Source: SZUA-430 sp964483585 (GTDB lineage Bacteria > Pseudomonadota > Alphaproteobacteria > Micropepsales > Micropepsaceae). From it: a stretch of 64,000 nucleotides of DNA. A program made the position numbers and the translations under genes. Location of the stretch: the NCBI GenBank assembly GCA_964483585.1, contig CAZABH010000016.1, positions 1 through 64,000 of the forward strand. Reading direction: 5' to 3'. Below, in pieces: positions 41,192 through 49,975 of this stretch. Below the pieces are notes generated by a model. It searched no databases, was not told where the DNA came from, and saw only the letters and a list, made by a program, of their open reading frames with translations. Within the stretch, counting starts at the first letter, position 1; every line of letters begins with the position of its first letter.

Positions 41192-42802
41192 CTACTCAGC
41201 CGCTTCGGCAAGATGCGGAGCTGCCGCCTTCACGTCGGCGCCCACGTGTGCTTCGAACTTGCGGAAATTGTCGCGGAACATCTTCACCAGCTTGATGGCT
41301 TGGGCATCATAGGCAGCCTTGTCCTTCCACGTTTCGCGTGGGTTCAGGATGGCGCTGTCTACGCCGGGTACCTCGACCGGGACCTCGAACCCGAAGTGAG
41401 GGTCCTTGCGCATCTGGACGGTCTTCAACGTGCCGTCGAGGGCGGCGGAGAGCAGCGCGCGGGTCACCTTAATGGGCATGCGCGACCCTGTTCCGAATGC
41501 GCCGCCGGTCCAGCCTGTGTTCACGAGCCAGCAGTCGACCTGGTGCTTGGCAATCAGGTCGCGCAGAAGGTTGCCATATTCGGTTGGGTGGCGCGGCATG
41601 AAGGGTGCGCCGAAACAGGTCGAGAAGGTGGGCTGTGGCTCCTTGCCTAGCCCCTTCTCTGTACCTGCCACTTTTGCGGTGAAGCCAGACAGGAAGTGAT
41701 ACATAGCCTGGCTGGGTGTGAGCTTGGCAATGGGCGGCAACACCCCAAATGCGTCCGCCGTCAGCATCACGATGTTGGATGGCTGGCCGGCAACGCCTGT
41801 CGTGCTTGCGTTCGGAATGTAGCTGATCGGGTAGGCGCCGCGCGAATTCTCAGCCAGCGAGGCGTCGTTCAGATCCAGTTCTCGCGTAGCTTCGTCGATG
41901 ACAACGTTCTCGAGCACCGTCCCGAAGCGCTTGGTGGTTGCATAGATCTCGGGTTCAGCCTCGGCTGAAAGCCGGATCATCTTCGCGTAGCATCCGCCCT
42001 CGAAGTTGAAGACCCCGTGCTCTGACCAGCCGTGTTCGTCATCGCCAATCAGCGTGCGGTTGGGATCTGCAGAAAGGGTCGTCTTTCCCGTGCCGGAGAG
42101 GCCGAAGAAGATGGCGCTTTCCTTTGATTTTCCGACGTTGACCGAGCAATGCATCGGCATGACGTTCTTGGGCGGAAGAAGATAGTTCAGGATCGTAAAG
42201 ACCGACTTCTTCATTTCGCCGGCGTAGGACGTACCACCGATCAGTACGAGCTTCTTCTCGAACGACACCGCAATGACCGTGCCGGACACCGAGCCGTGAA
42301 TTGCCGGGTCAGCCTGGAACCCCGGGAAGTCGATAATGGTGAACTGAGGGTCGAAATTCAAACGTTCGCCGGCCTCGGGCTCGATCAGCAGGTGCTGAAT
42401 GAACAGCGAGTGCCAAGCCATTTCCGTCACCACGCGCACTGGCAAGCGATGAACCCTGTCTGCACCGCCAAAAAGATCCTGCACGAACAATTCGCGGCCT
42501 TGGGCGTAGGCCCGGAAGGATGCCAACAGCGCGTCGAAATGGGCTGGCGTCATGGACTTGTTGTTGTCCCACCAGATGTGCTTCTCGACCGACGGTTCGC
42601 GCACCACGAACTTGTCTCCCGCCGATCGGCCCGTGTGAATGCCGGTCTTGACGACAAGAGGACCATCCTTCGCCAGCACGCCCTCGCGGCGCTCCACGGC
42701 TTCCTGGACGAGACTTGCCATCGGGAGGTTCCAGTGAACCTTGCGAAGATTGTTGAGCCCAACGCTGTCGATGGAGGTCAAGGGGTGAGCGGTCGCGTGC
42801 AT
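41192..42802 (-). CDS. pckA: phosphoenolpyruvate carboxykinase (ATP)
   Basis: A 536-residue enzyme converting oxaloacetate and ATP to phosphoenolpyruvate and CO2, the entry to gluconeogenesis. The kinase-1a loop GLSGTGKTTLSADPNR carries K240, followed by LIGDDEHGWSEHGVFNFEGGCYAK (metal aspartates) and the substrate region SYAGEMKKSVFT. The start at ATG 42802 (HATAHPLTSIDSVGLNNLRKVHWNLP) gives the usual family length; the frame is open to 42937 without homologous sequence. It is divergent from chvI, an arrangement conserved in alphaproteobacteria, where ChvI and the PTS link to carbon metabolism. Confidence 0.96.
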   Translation of the reverse strand: MHATAHPLTSIDSVGLNNLRKVHWNLPMASLVQEAVERREGVLAKDGPLVVKTGIHTGRSAGDKFVVREPSVEKHIWWDNNKSMTPAHFDALLASFRAYAQGRELFVQDLFGGADRVHRLPVRVVTEMAWHSLFIQHLLIEPEAGERLNFDPQFTIIDFPGFQADPAIHGSVSGTVIAVSFEKKLVLIGGTSYAGEMKKSVFTILNYLLPPKNVMPMHCSVNVGKSKESAIFFGLSGTGKTTLSADPNRTLIGDDEHGWSEHGVFNFEGGCYAKMIRLSAEAEPEIYATTKRFGTVLENVVIDEATRELDLNDASLAENSRGAYPISYIPNASTTGVAGQPSNIVMLTADAFGVLPPIAKLTPSQAMYHFLSGFTAKVAGTEKGLGKEPQPTFSTCFGAPFMPRHPTEYGNLLRDLIAKHQVDCWLVNTGWTGGAFGTGSRMPIKVTRALLSAALDGTLKTVQMRKDPHFGFEVPVEVPGVDSAILNPRETWKDKAAYDAQAIKLVKMFRDNFRKFEAHVGADVKAAAPHLAEAAE

Positions 42803-43123
42803 TCTTTCAGGTCTCCGGGTCGCCATCAGTTGGCGAAATGGCAGAAATGCTAGGTTTTGGGTTCGGGAAGCTAACATAGGGGCCGACCCGTCCAGACGCA
42901 ATATCGAGGGGACTAGCGGGTGCGGACGAGCCACCAAAAAGCCTAAATATCCAAATAAAAGGGGCTGGTTATCGTCAACGTATCGTCCCTGAAACAGGGG
43001 TGCCCGCTACGGAAGCATGGCTTGCCGGGGCTGGTGTCGCGTCCCGGGCGATGGTGAAGCTGGCCAGCTATGCCTATACTCCCGGCGCTTGAGAATCTGT
43101 CCGAAGCAGAGGGTGGGGCTGAC
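42803..43123. other. 321-base divergent pckA/chvI regulatory region
   Basis: Contains a small perfect hairpin CCCTG-AAA-CAGGG (42987-42999), an AT-rich stretch at 42936-42961 and a TATACT -10-like element (43075-43080) with a poor -35, 44 bases before chvI. No gene was found. Open frames entering from pckA and chvI are not supported by homology. Confidence 0.5.
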
Positions 43124-43822
43124 ATGACCACGATCGCACTCGTCGATGATGACCGAAACATTCTGTCGTCGCTGTCCATGGCGTTGGAACAGGAAGGGTT
43201 CCATGTACGAACCTATTCGGATGGTGTTACCGCGCTTACGGCGCTTCAGGCCACGCCTCCGTCGCTTGCCATACTCGACATCAAGATGCCCCGGATGGAT
43301 GGGCATGAGGTTCTCAAACGGCTGCGTCAGTCGAGCGACTTGCCTGTCATCTTCTTGACGTCCAAGGATGACGAGATCGATGAGGTTGTTGGGCTCAGCC
43401 TTGGTGCCGACGATTACATCACCAAGCCGTTCTCGCAGCGCACATTGCTGCAGCGCGTGCGTGCCGTGCTGCGTCGTGCGGAGGCGCGAAGTGCGCCGCC
43501 GGGAGCGCCCGGTTCGAGAGAGATCATGGTGCGCGGGAAACTGATGCTGGATCAGCAGCGCCATTCCTGCACCTGGGATGGCAAGGATGTGCAGCTTACA
43601 GTGACGGAGTTTCTGATCCTGCAATCGCTTGCGCAGCGACCGGGCATCGTCAAGAGCCGAGACAACTTGATGGATACCGCATACGACGATCAGGTTTACG
43701 TTGACGATCGCACCATTGACAGTCACATCAAGCGGTTGCGGAAAAAGTTCAAGCAGGTCGACGAAGCCTTCGATTCCATCCAGACGCTTTACGGCGTCGG
43801 TTACAAGTATGTTGAAGTTTGA
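43124..43822 (+). CDS. chvI: response regulator ChvI
   Basis: A 232-residue OmpR-type regulator. The receiver domain (1-120) has the acidic pocket D8-D10, phospho-acceptor D52 in AILDIKMPRMDG and the lysine in DDYITKPF. The winged-helix domain (about 140-230) ends SHIKRLRKKFKQVDEAFDSIQTLYGVGYKYVEV, highly typical of ChvI. GAGGGTGGGG stands before ATG 43124. It pairs with the ChvG kinase encoded next (4-base overlap) and is expected to respond to acid or envelope stress. Confidence 0.95.
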   Translation: MTTIALVDDDRNILSSLSMALEQEGFHVRTYSDGVTALTALQATPPSLAILDIKMPRMDGHEVLKRLRQSSDLPVIFLTSKDDEIDEVVGLSLGADDYITKPFSQRTLLQRVRAVLRRAEARSAPPGAPGSREIMVRGKLMLDQQRHSCTWDGKDVQLTVTEFLILQSLAQRPGIVKSRDNLMDTAYDDQVYVDDRTIDSHIKRLRKKFKQVDEAFDSIQTLYGVGYKYVEV

Positions 43823-45561
43823 GCAGCGAAGGGTTCAGGCTGTCCGCTGATCCTGCCGGTGCCGGCCTTGGGGGGCGCTTGTTCGGGCTGATCTCCTGGC
43901 TGCGCAGGGGGCGGATACCGCGCAGGGCACGGCCGAAGGGTCTGGCTTATCGCCCACAACCGCGACGCGTCTCGCTTCTCACTCTCAAGGTCATTGCGTT
44001 CAACATCCTGGCGCTGGTCGTCTTTGGTGCAGGGATATTCTGGTTGCAGGAGATTCGCGTATCGCTGGTCGATGAGCGAATTCGTGCACTTCGCATCCAA
44101 GCTGATGTCGTTGCTGCAGCCATCGCGCGATACGGTGTGGATGGAGAGGTCGACAACGATACGATCACAGCGCTTGACTACAACAGGACGGACAGCACGC
44201 TTGGCTGGTTGTTGAGGCCGACAGGGATGCGCGCCCGGGTCTTTGGCCCTGATGGCATGCCCACGCATGACACGCGGTATCTTCTCCTGCGGAATCAGGT
44301 TCAGTCACGCGAACTGCCGGCGCCGGGCCAGGTCGATCTGACCGAGCAGATCGAGACAGCGGTGCGGCAGGGTATCCTTCGGCTTAGACCGGGCAAAGCG
44401 CTTCCTGCGCGCAATCTTGAAGACTTGATGATCCCAGGTGAAAGTTTTCCCGAGGTTCGGAAGGTCCTGAACGCGGCCGATTTTGCGAGCGCTGAGAGGA
44501 TCAATGGTGATGGCAAGCTTATCCTGTCTGTCGCCGTTCCCATTCGACGGCTTCGGTTCGTCATGGGTGTGCTCTTGCTGTCCACCGAAGCAGGTGACAT
44601 CGATCAGGCACTTGCCAGCGAGGCTGCACAGCTTGCAGCGGGTGTTGTCGTTGGTTTCGGGGTCATTCTTGCAGCATCCTTCCTGATGCTCTGGCATGTC
44701 ACAGGGCCTATCCGGCGGTTGTCGCATGGTGCCGAGGTGGTGCGAAGCGGCGGGCGTGCGCTGGATGCGATCCCGAACCTGGCCCTTCGGCGAGACGAGA
44801 TAGGTGATCTCTCGGTTTCGCTGCGGGCAATGACGACGGCGCTTCATGCCCGCATGGATGCCATCGAGCAGTTCGCTGCCGATGTTGCGCATGAGATCAA
44901 GAATCCCCTGACGTCGGTTTCAAGTGCCATTGAGACGCTCAGGCGCACGACTGATGACGAGAAGCGCCAAAAGCTGATGGGGGTGATCCGTGATGATGTC
45001 AGCCGGCTCAATCGACTGATCAGCGATATTTCTGATGCATCGCGCCTCGATGCCGAATTGTCCCGCGCCAAGGCTCAGATCGTTGATCTCGGTGCGCTTG
45101 TGCGTGCGGTGGTCGACATGTTCGATGATCCCGACGTGCAGGGTGCGCCGCGTATTTTCCTGGACATACCTGCGCCGTCGCCACGGGTGCGCGGTCTCGA
45201 TGGCCCCCTTGCTCAGGTTTTCCGGAACGTCATCGAGAACGCGCTGTCGTTCAGTTCCGCTGGCAGCGAAGTTCATGTGTCCATGCGGGCGCAGGACGGC
45301 TTTGCTGTTGTTACCATCGATGATCAGGGGCCAGGGATTCCTGAGGAGAACCTTGAGGTCATCTTCCGGCGCTTCTACACATCCCGACCTCTGGCTCATG
45401 GGTTTGGCAAGAACTCCGGTCTTGGATTGTCGATCTCACGTCAGATCATCGATGTGCATGGAGGTCGGATTCATGCGGCGAATGTCATGGCCGGGGATGG
45501 ACAGGTGACCGGCGCAAGGTTCACCGTCGAGCTTCCTTTGGTTGCCCAGGGTAGCAATTGA
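43819..45561 (+). CDS. chvG: sensor histidine kinase ChvG
   Basis: A 580-residue inner-membrane kinase. It has a basic N-terminus, TM1 (LLTLKVIAFNILALVVFGAGIFWL, about 54-77), a periplasmic sensor of about 190 residues, TM2 (AAGVVVGFGVILAASFLMLW), HAMP, a dimerisation domain with phospho-accepting H358 in VAHEIKNPLTSV, and the ATPase domain (NVIENALSFS, DDQGPGIPEE, GKNSGLGLSISRQI). The start is TTG 43819, which overlaps the chvI stop as TTGA. In other alphaproteobacteria the periplasmic inhibitor ExoR holds ChvG; no exoR is in this window. Confidence 0.94.
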   Translation: MSSEGFRLSADPAGAGLGGRLFGLISWLRRGRIPRRARPKGLAYRPQPRRVSLLTLKVIAFNILALVVFGAGIFWLQEIRVSLVDERIRALRIQADVVAAAIARYGVDGEVDNDTITALDYNRTDSTLGWLLRPTGMRARVFGPDGMPTHDTRYLLLRNQVQSRELPAPGQVDLTEQIETAVRQGILRLRPGKALPARNLEDLMIPGESFPEVRKVLNAADFASAERINGDGKLILSVAVPIRRLRFVMGVLLLSTEAGDIDQALASEAAQLAAGVVVGFGVILAASFLMLWHVTGPIRRLSHGAEVVRSGGRALDAIPNLALRRDEIGDLSVSLRAMTTALHARMDAIEQFAADVAHEIKNPLTSVSSAIETLRRTTDDEKRQKLMGVIRDDVSRLNRLISDISDASRLDAELSRAKAQIVDLGALVRAVVDMFDDPDVQGAPRIFLDIPAPSPRVRGLDGPLAQVFRNVIENALSFSSAGSEVHVSMRAQDGFAVVTIDDQGPGIPEENLEVIFRRFYTSRPLAHGFGKNSGLGLSISRQIIDVHGGRIHAANVMAGDGQVTGARFTVELPLVAQGSN

Positions 45562-45562
45562 C

Positions 45563-46045
45563 GTGCTGATCCATGCAACTTGCGTCGATATCTCAGGTGT
45601 AGGCCTGCTCATTGTCGGCGCTTCCGGCGCGGGCAAGAGTGACTTGGCCCTGCGCCTCATCGCGGACGGAGCTTTCCTTGTTTCCGACGACCAGACAATT
45701 CTGCATACGGATGGCGTGCATTGGGAAGCCCGTGCGCCGGGCGTGCTATCGGGACTGGTCGAGGTCAGGGGATGCGGCATCCTGGCGGCGCCGCGCAAGG
45801 TGGCTAGCGTGCTGAGGCTTGTCGTGCGGCTTGCTAATTCTGCCCCTGAGCGGCTTCCTGAGCCTTGCTGGTGGTCGCCCGAAGGAGCGCTGGTGCCGCG
45901 TCTGCCGGAGCTGGTCTTTGATGGTCGGGAGCCATCCGCACCTGCAAAAGTGCGGATAACGCTAAGTAGCCTGTTCCGTCGCGGCGCCGGTCTGCTTGGG
46001 GAAGCACCTTCGGTCGTTGAGCGAGACGGCGAAGCAGACTATTAA
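45563..46045 (+). CDS. hprK: HPr kinase/phosphorylase (short alphaproteobacterial type)
   Basis: A 160-residue protein comprising only the catalytic domain of HprK, as is usual in alphaproteobacteria. Walker A is GASGAGKS (K25, S26), followed by LALRLIADGAFLVSDDQ and the LVEVRGCGIL signature. It phosphorylates or dephosphorylates HPr on a serine. GTG 45563 gives the standard beginning LIHATCVDISG; TTG 45542 is in frame and would overlap chvG. Confidence 0.93.
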   Translation: MLIHATCVDISGVGLLIVGASGAGKSDLALRLIADGAFLVSDDQTILHTDGVHWEARAPGVLSGLVEVRGCGILAAPRKVASVLRLVVRLANSAPERLPEPCWWSPEGALVPRLPELVFDGREPSAPAKVRITLSSLFRRGAGLLGEAPSVVERDGEADY

Positions 46046-46110
46046 GGTGCCCTGCCGAAAGGGCAGGCAGCGGGTCCCGCCGATGCAGCTGCTGGAGCGT
46101 CGTATTGTTC

Positions 46111-46512
46111 ATGATTGGCGTTGTGCTCGTTACCCATGGCCGTCTTGCTGACGAGTTGAAGGCTGCGACAGAACATGTCGTTGGTCCTCAGGCGGCCTTT
46201 GTTACCGTCTGCATTGGTCCGCAGGACGACATGGAGCTGCGTCGCGAAGAAATCCTTTCGGCAATTCGCGCTGTCGACACCGGAGACGGCGTTGTGGTGC
46301 TTACGGACATGTTCGGTGGAACACCATCCAACCTCGCCATTTCCACAATGGAGAGCGGACGGATCGAGGTGATTGCCGGGGTAAACCTGCCGATGCTCAT
46401 CAAGCTTGCTTCGGTCCGGTCCAGCGCCAAGCTGATGGAGGCCGTGGACAAGGCACAGGATGCAGGTCGCAAGTATATCAGGGTCGCATCCAAGGAGCTG
46501 GCTGGTGGCTAG
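46111..46512 (+). CDS. PTS EIIA component, mannose family
   Basis: A 133-residue EIIA of the mannose (ManX-like) type. Phospho-accepting H9 lies in VVLVTHGRLADEL, and the conserved VLTDMFGGTPSN segment follows. No EIIB, EIIC or EIID is nearby, so it acts as a regulator rather than a transporter part. ATG 46111 matches the family start MIGVVLVTHG, but GGAG (46094-46097) is 13 bases away; TTG 46105 would be better spaced. Confidence 0.92.
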   Translation: MIGVVLVTHGRLADELKAATEHVVGPQAAFVTVCIGPQDDMELRREEILSAIRAVDTGDGVVVLTDMFGGTPSNLAISTMESGRIEVIAGVNLPMLIKLASVRSSAKLMEAVDKAQDAGRKYIRVASKELAGG

Positions 46513-46792
46513 CGGAATGGCTCAGCCAATGCGTGTCGTGCGCATCGTGAATACAAAGGGTCTGCATGCCCGCGCGTCTGCCAAATTCGTCCAGACGGCA
46601 GGGCGCTTCAATGCTGTTGTCACTGTTCATAAGGATGGGCACCATGTTTCCGGGACCTCGATCATGGGCCTTATGATGCTGGGCGCGGGTATTGGTTCGG
46701 AGCTTGGCCTTTCGGCCGAGGGCGCCGAGGCGAATCAGGCGCTGGATGCGCTGCAGGCTCTTGTGGAGATGAAGTTCGGCGAGGACAGCTGA
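46505..46792 (+). CDS. ptsH: HPr phosphocarrier protein
   Basis: A 95-residue HPr. The histidine site is KGLHARASAKFV (H21 counting from the GTG) and the regulatory serine region, target of HprK, is GTSIMGLMML. GTG 46505 is preferred because AGGAG (46493-46497) is 7 bases before it; it overlaps the EIIA gene by 8 bases. ATG 46517 and 46529 are alternatives. Enzyme I is not encoded here, so EI (probably PtsP) must be elsewhere. Confidence 0.93.
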   Translation: MASGMAQPMRVVRIVNTKGLHARASAKFVQTAGRFNAVVTVHKDGHHVSGTSIMGLMMLGAGIGSELGLSAEGAEANQALDALQALVEMKFGEDS

Positions 46793-46860
46793 GCGTCTCC
46801 GGTCGGTCGTGACGACCTTCATTTTTTACCCGCGGCATTTCATTGGAGTTAGAGGGGGTC

Positions 46861-47811
46861 GTGGCCGTGTCGCTTCCTATGGTTGCTGTTCTGGTGGGGA
46901 TGCTTCTTGCCATCTGGCTTGTCATTGCTGGCCTCGTCATGCTGTTGGCGCCGCGCGTTGCCCTTCGCGCTGTTGCCGGGTTCGGGAGCACTGCGCTTGT
47001 CCACTTCGGCGAGCTTGGCTTTCGCTTCGCTGCTGGGGTGGCGCTGGTTGTTGCTGATCCTTCATCCAGCGCCTCCGGTATCGTGGCCCCGATCGGGTGG
47101 TTCCTGATAGTCTCGTCTGTTGTGCTCATGCTCCTTCCGCGGTCATGGCATGCAGCCTATGCGATTTGGTGGGCGAGACGGCTTCCGCCCGTGTTTTTGC
47201 GCTTGGTTGCGCCAATTGCCATTGCTGGCGGGCTGGTCCTCATGAACGTACTTGTTTCGGGTCCCAGCGGACCTGTCGCTTTGTCATGTGCGGCGCCAAC
47301 CAACCCCTGGGTATCTGCAGGGTGCTCGTTGATTGATCTCGTTGGGGGCGCACCAAGGTCTGATGGCAGACTTGAACAGGGACCGGATACAGAGGCGCGC
47401 GTTCTCGAGTTGTCGATTGCTACTGGGCGCTATGGGGTGATGCTCACGCAGGTGCGTGAGATTCTCAGGCTTCCCGAGCCCAACGAGCCGGCCGTCACGC
47501 CGTCCTCTGAAAGTTTGCCGCAAGCGGTTCGGCATATTGCTGAACAGCAGGCAGTTATCGCTCGCGAACTTGTGTCGGATGCCAGGCTTGCCTGCGTGCG
47601 TGATGATTTGGCCTCGGCCGTGCGGCAGCTTGCCTGCGAAACAGCGGGCACACTGCCGCCGATTTTCCAAGTGCCGGTGAGCCCCGCGCTTGTGGAGGTT
47701 GCTGCGCGCGATGAAGCATTGGGTGCCTTTGTCACGCGTTGGTGGGGCAGCGTGTGCGCCAGTGCGCCCCCGTCCTCCGAGGGCGAGATGCGGGCTTGTC
47801 CGATTGAATAG
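46861..47811 (+). CDS. multi-pass membrane protein of unknown function
   Basis: A 316-residue protein. The N-terminal 135 residues hold three to four hydrophobic helices (LPMVAVLVGMLLAIWLVIAGLVMLL, FRFAAGVALVVADP, IGWFLIVSSVVLMLL, LVAPIAIAGGLVLMNVLV). The C-terminal 175 residues are soluble, with four cysteines and a helical IAEQQAVIARELVSDARLACVRDDLASAVRQL stretch. No family recognised. AGAGGGGG lies next to GTG 46861; GTG 46867 and TTG 46843 are possible. It lies between ptsH and ahcY, where related genomes often have nothing. Confidence 0.72.
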   Translation: MAVSLPMVAVLVGMLLAIWLVIAGLVMLLAPRVALRAVAGFGSTALVHFGELGFRFAAGVALVVADPSSSASGIVAPIGWFLIVSSVVLMLLPRSWHAAYAIWWARRLPPVFLRLVAPIAIAGGLVLMNVLVSGPSGPVALSCAAPTNPWVSAGCSLIDLVGGAPRSDGRLEQGPDTEARVLELSIATGRYGVMLTQVREILRLPEPNEPAVTPSSESLPQAVRHIAEQQAVIARELVSDARLACVRDDLASAVRQLACETAGTLPPIFQVPVSPALVEVAARDEALGAFVTRWWGSVCASAPPSSEGEMRACPIE

Positions 47812-47843
47812 AGCCAAAAGACATCTGGATTTGCGCTGAAAAA

Positions 47844-47865
47844 CATATAAAGACTTCTTTATATG
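47844..47865. promoter_or_regulatory. probable SahR operator upstream of ahcY
   Basis: CATATAAAGA and TCTTTATATG separated by CT form a perfect 22-bp palindrome. It has the form I recall for SahR, the ArsR-family repressor sensing S-adenosylhomocysteine in proteobacteria. It lies directly upstream of the -35 of a good promoter, 89 bases before ahcY. The regulator gene is not in the window. Confidence 0.75.
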
Positions 47866-47869
47866 CTTC

Positions 47870-47898
47870 TTGAGGCGCTTAGTTGCGGGTGCTATAGA
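47870..47898 (+). promoter_or_regulatory. ahcY promoter
   Basis: TTGAGG (47870-47875) and TATAGA (47893-47898) are separated by 17 bases. The predicted leader of about 50 bases includes a hairpin, GGCGCT/AGCGCC with an 8-base loop (47913-47932), and ends with a GAGGAA Shine-Dalgarno. Confidence 0.65.
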
Positions 47899-47954
47899 GG
47901 CGCACTTTCACAGGCGCTCCCAAGGCAGCGCCCCGAACCTATTGAGGAATTTTC

Positions 47955-49349
47955 ATGGCCAACGATTACGTCGTCGCCGACATCAAGCTTGCCGATTATG
48001 GGCGTCGTGAAATTGCGATTGCTGAAACCGAAATGCCCGGGCTCATGGCGACGCGTGAGGAATATGGCTCTTCCAAGCCTCTCAAGGGCGCCCGTATTGC
48101 CGGTTGCCTTCACATGACCATCCAGACAGCCGTGTTGATCGAAACGCTGAAGGTACTTGGGGCAGATGTGCGCTGGGCCTCGTGCAATATTTTCTCGACG
48201 CAAGACCATGCTGCTGCAGCTATTGCGGCTGCCGGCATTCCCGTCTTTGCCAAGAAGGGCGAGACGTTGATCGAGTATTGGGAGTATGTCCACCGCATAT
48301 TCGAGTGGGCTGATGGTGGCGCTCCGAACATGATCCTCGATGACGGGGGTGATGCGACGTTGTTGTGCGTGCTGGGCCCGAAGGCAGAGAAGGATCTCTC
48401 CGTCATCTCCACGCCGGCGAATGAGGAAGAGGAGGCGCTCTTTGCCGTCATGCGGAAGGTGATCGAGCAAAAGCCAGGCTGGTATTCAAAGATGGCTGCA
48501 GCGATCAAGGGGGTGACCGAGGAGACGACCACGGGTGTGCATCGGCTCTACCAGATGGCCGAACGCAAGGAGCTTCCGTTCCCGGCGATCAATGTGAACG
48601 ACAGCGTCACGAAGTCCAAGTTCGATAATCTCTATGGGTGTCGCGAGAGCCTCGTCGATGGTATCCGTCGAGGTACCGACGTCATGATGGCGGGAAAGAT
48701 CGCGATGGTGGCGGGCTTCGGTGACGTCGGCAAGGGATCGGCGGCAAGCCTGCGCAATGCAGGGTGCCGTGTTATCGTATCCGAGATCGATCCGATCTGT
48801 GCCCTGCAGGCGGCGATGGAAGGCTATGAGGTGACCACGATGGACGATGCGGCGCCGCGTGCCGACATCTTCGTCACGGCCACCGGAAATGTTGACGTCA
48901 TTACCGTCGACCACATGCGTCGCATGAAGGACCGCGCGATTGTCTGCAACATTGGTCATTTTGACTCTGAAATACAGGTCGCGGCCCTCAAGAACTTCAA
49001 GTGGCACAACGTGAAGCCGCAGGTTGATGAGGTCGAGTTCTCCGACGGAAAGCGGATCATCCTGCTTTCGGAGGGCCGTCTTGTGAACCTCGGTAATGCC
49101 ACGGGACATCCGAGTTTTGTCATGAGCTCTTCGTTCACCAACCAGACCCTCGCGCAGGTCGAGCTCTGGCAAAATGGGGCGCGCTACGAGAACAAGGTTT
49201 ATACCTTGCCAAAGAAGCTCGACGAGAAGGTGGCTCGCCTGCACTTGGCGAAACTGGGCGCGAAGTTGACAGAGCTGTCGTCGAAGCAGGCTGACTATCT
49301 TGGGATCGGGCAGGAGGGTCCGTTCAAGTCAGACCACTATCGTTACTAG
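47955..49349 (+). CDS. ahcY: adenosylhomocysteinase
   Basis: A 464-residue NAD-dependent enzyme splitting S-adenosylhomocysteine into adenosine and homocysteine, which keeps methyltransferases running. The N-terminal SAH site (KPLKGARIAGCLHMTIQTAVLIETL), the SCNIFSTQDHAAAAI segment, the Rossmann motif GFGDVGKGSA and the C-terminal KSDHYRY are all present. The long form with the about 40-residue insertion is typical of bacteria. Control by a SahR-type operator upstream fits product sensing. Confidence 0.97.
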   Translation: MANDYVVADIKLADYGRREIAIAETEMPGLMATREEYGSSKPLKGARIAGCLHMTIQTAVLIETLKVLGADVRWASCNIFSTQDHAAAAIAAAGIPVFAKKGETLIEYWEYVHRIFEWADGGAPNMILDDGGDATLLCVLGPKAEKDLSVISTPANEEEEALFAVMRKVIEQKPGWYSKMAAAIKGVTEETTTGVHRLYQMAERKELPFPAINVNDSVTKSKFDNLYGCRESLVDGIRRGTDVMMAGKIAMVAGFGDVGKGSAASLRNAGCRVIVSEIDPICALQAAMEGYEVTTMDDAAPRADIFVTATGNVDVITVDHMRRMKDRAIVCNIGHFDSEIQVAALKNFKWHNVKPQVDEVEFSDGKRIILLSEGRLVNLGNATGHPSFVMSSSFTNQTLAQVELWQNGARYENKVYTLPKKLDEKVARLHLAKLGAKLTELSSKQADYLGIGQEGPFKSDHYRY

Positions 49350-49367
49350 GGCTTTGGGGTATAGAGC

Positions 49368-49925
49368 ATGATCAGGGTGACTCTTGCCGGCAGCCTTGCA
49401 GTCCTTGCTACTTGGCTCACTGCCGTGCTCTCGGCGTCACCGGCGCTGGCTGCTGGCTGTGACGTCTCGGCTGGTACGGCGTGGGCTCCGGCACGCCAAC
49501 GGCCGTTCAGGGCCGAAGCGTTCGCGCATGGTCCTAGTTGCGGCAAGGCCGTGGTGCTGGTTGTCGTGCGTGGTGCTGATGGGACACCTCTCTGGACTGA
49601 CAGCCGGGTGGGAGCGTTTGTCATGCTCTTTGCCGGCGTCAAGACGAGCCGCGAGATGCAGTCTGCCCTTACTGAGTGGATCCGACAGGATCATCAGTTC
49701 AAGTCTGCGGCAAGCCTTCCGTCCTGGCCGCCCGGGGCTGAGCAACCCGTGAGCGGAGAGTTTCCGTTTCTTCCCGACGAAGCCGTCGATCGCGACTTCT
49801 ATGAGGCGGCGCGGCGGGCGCAGTTGCCGCTTTTCTGCTACGTGCAGGGCATGGAAAGCATGGCTTGCGTGGTCCTGAAAGATGGCGGAATGACCAAGAT
49901 TGGCGTCCAACTCTTCCCTGGTTGA
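49368..49925 (+). CDS. secreted protein of unknown function
   Basis: A 185-residue protein with a signal peptide (VTLAGSLAVLATWLTAVLSASPALAAG, cleavage near residue 29). The mature part has four cysteines (GCDVS, GPSCGKA, LFCYVQGMESMACVV) and no recognised motif. It starts 18 bases after ahcY and ends 19 bases before a strong terminator, so it is the last gene of the ahcY transcript. Confidence 0.78.
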   Translation: MIRVTLAGSLAVLATWLTAVLSASPALAAGCDVSAGTAWAPARQRPFRAEAFAHGPSCGKAVVLVVVRGADGTPLWTDSRVGAFVMLFAGVKTSREMQSALTEWIRQDHQFKSAASLPSWPPGAEQPVSGEFPFLPDEAVDRDFYEAARRAQLPLFCYVQGMESMACVVLKDGGMTKIGVQLFPG

Positions 49926-49944
49926 TGCCCAGGTTGCGTCTCAA

Positions 49945-49975
49945 GGGCGGTCCGACTGTTCGGACCGCCCTTTTT
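49945..49975 (+). terminator. rho-independent terminator of the ahcY transcript
   Basis: GGGCGGTCCGA and TCGGACCGCCC form a perfect 11-bp stem with loop CTGT, followed by five T (49971-49975). Confidence 0.95.

Noticed and set aside
47913..47932. ahcY leader hairpin considered as a SAM or SAH riboswitch
   Set aside because: The leader of about 50 bases is too short, and the conserved pseudoknot parts of SAH, SAM-II or SAM/SAH riboswitches could not be matched; a protein operator explains the control better.
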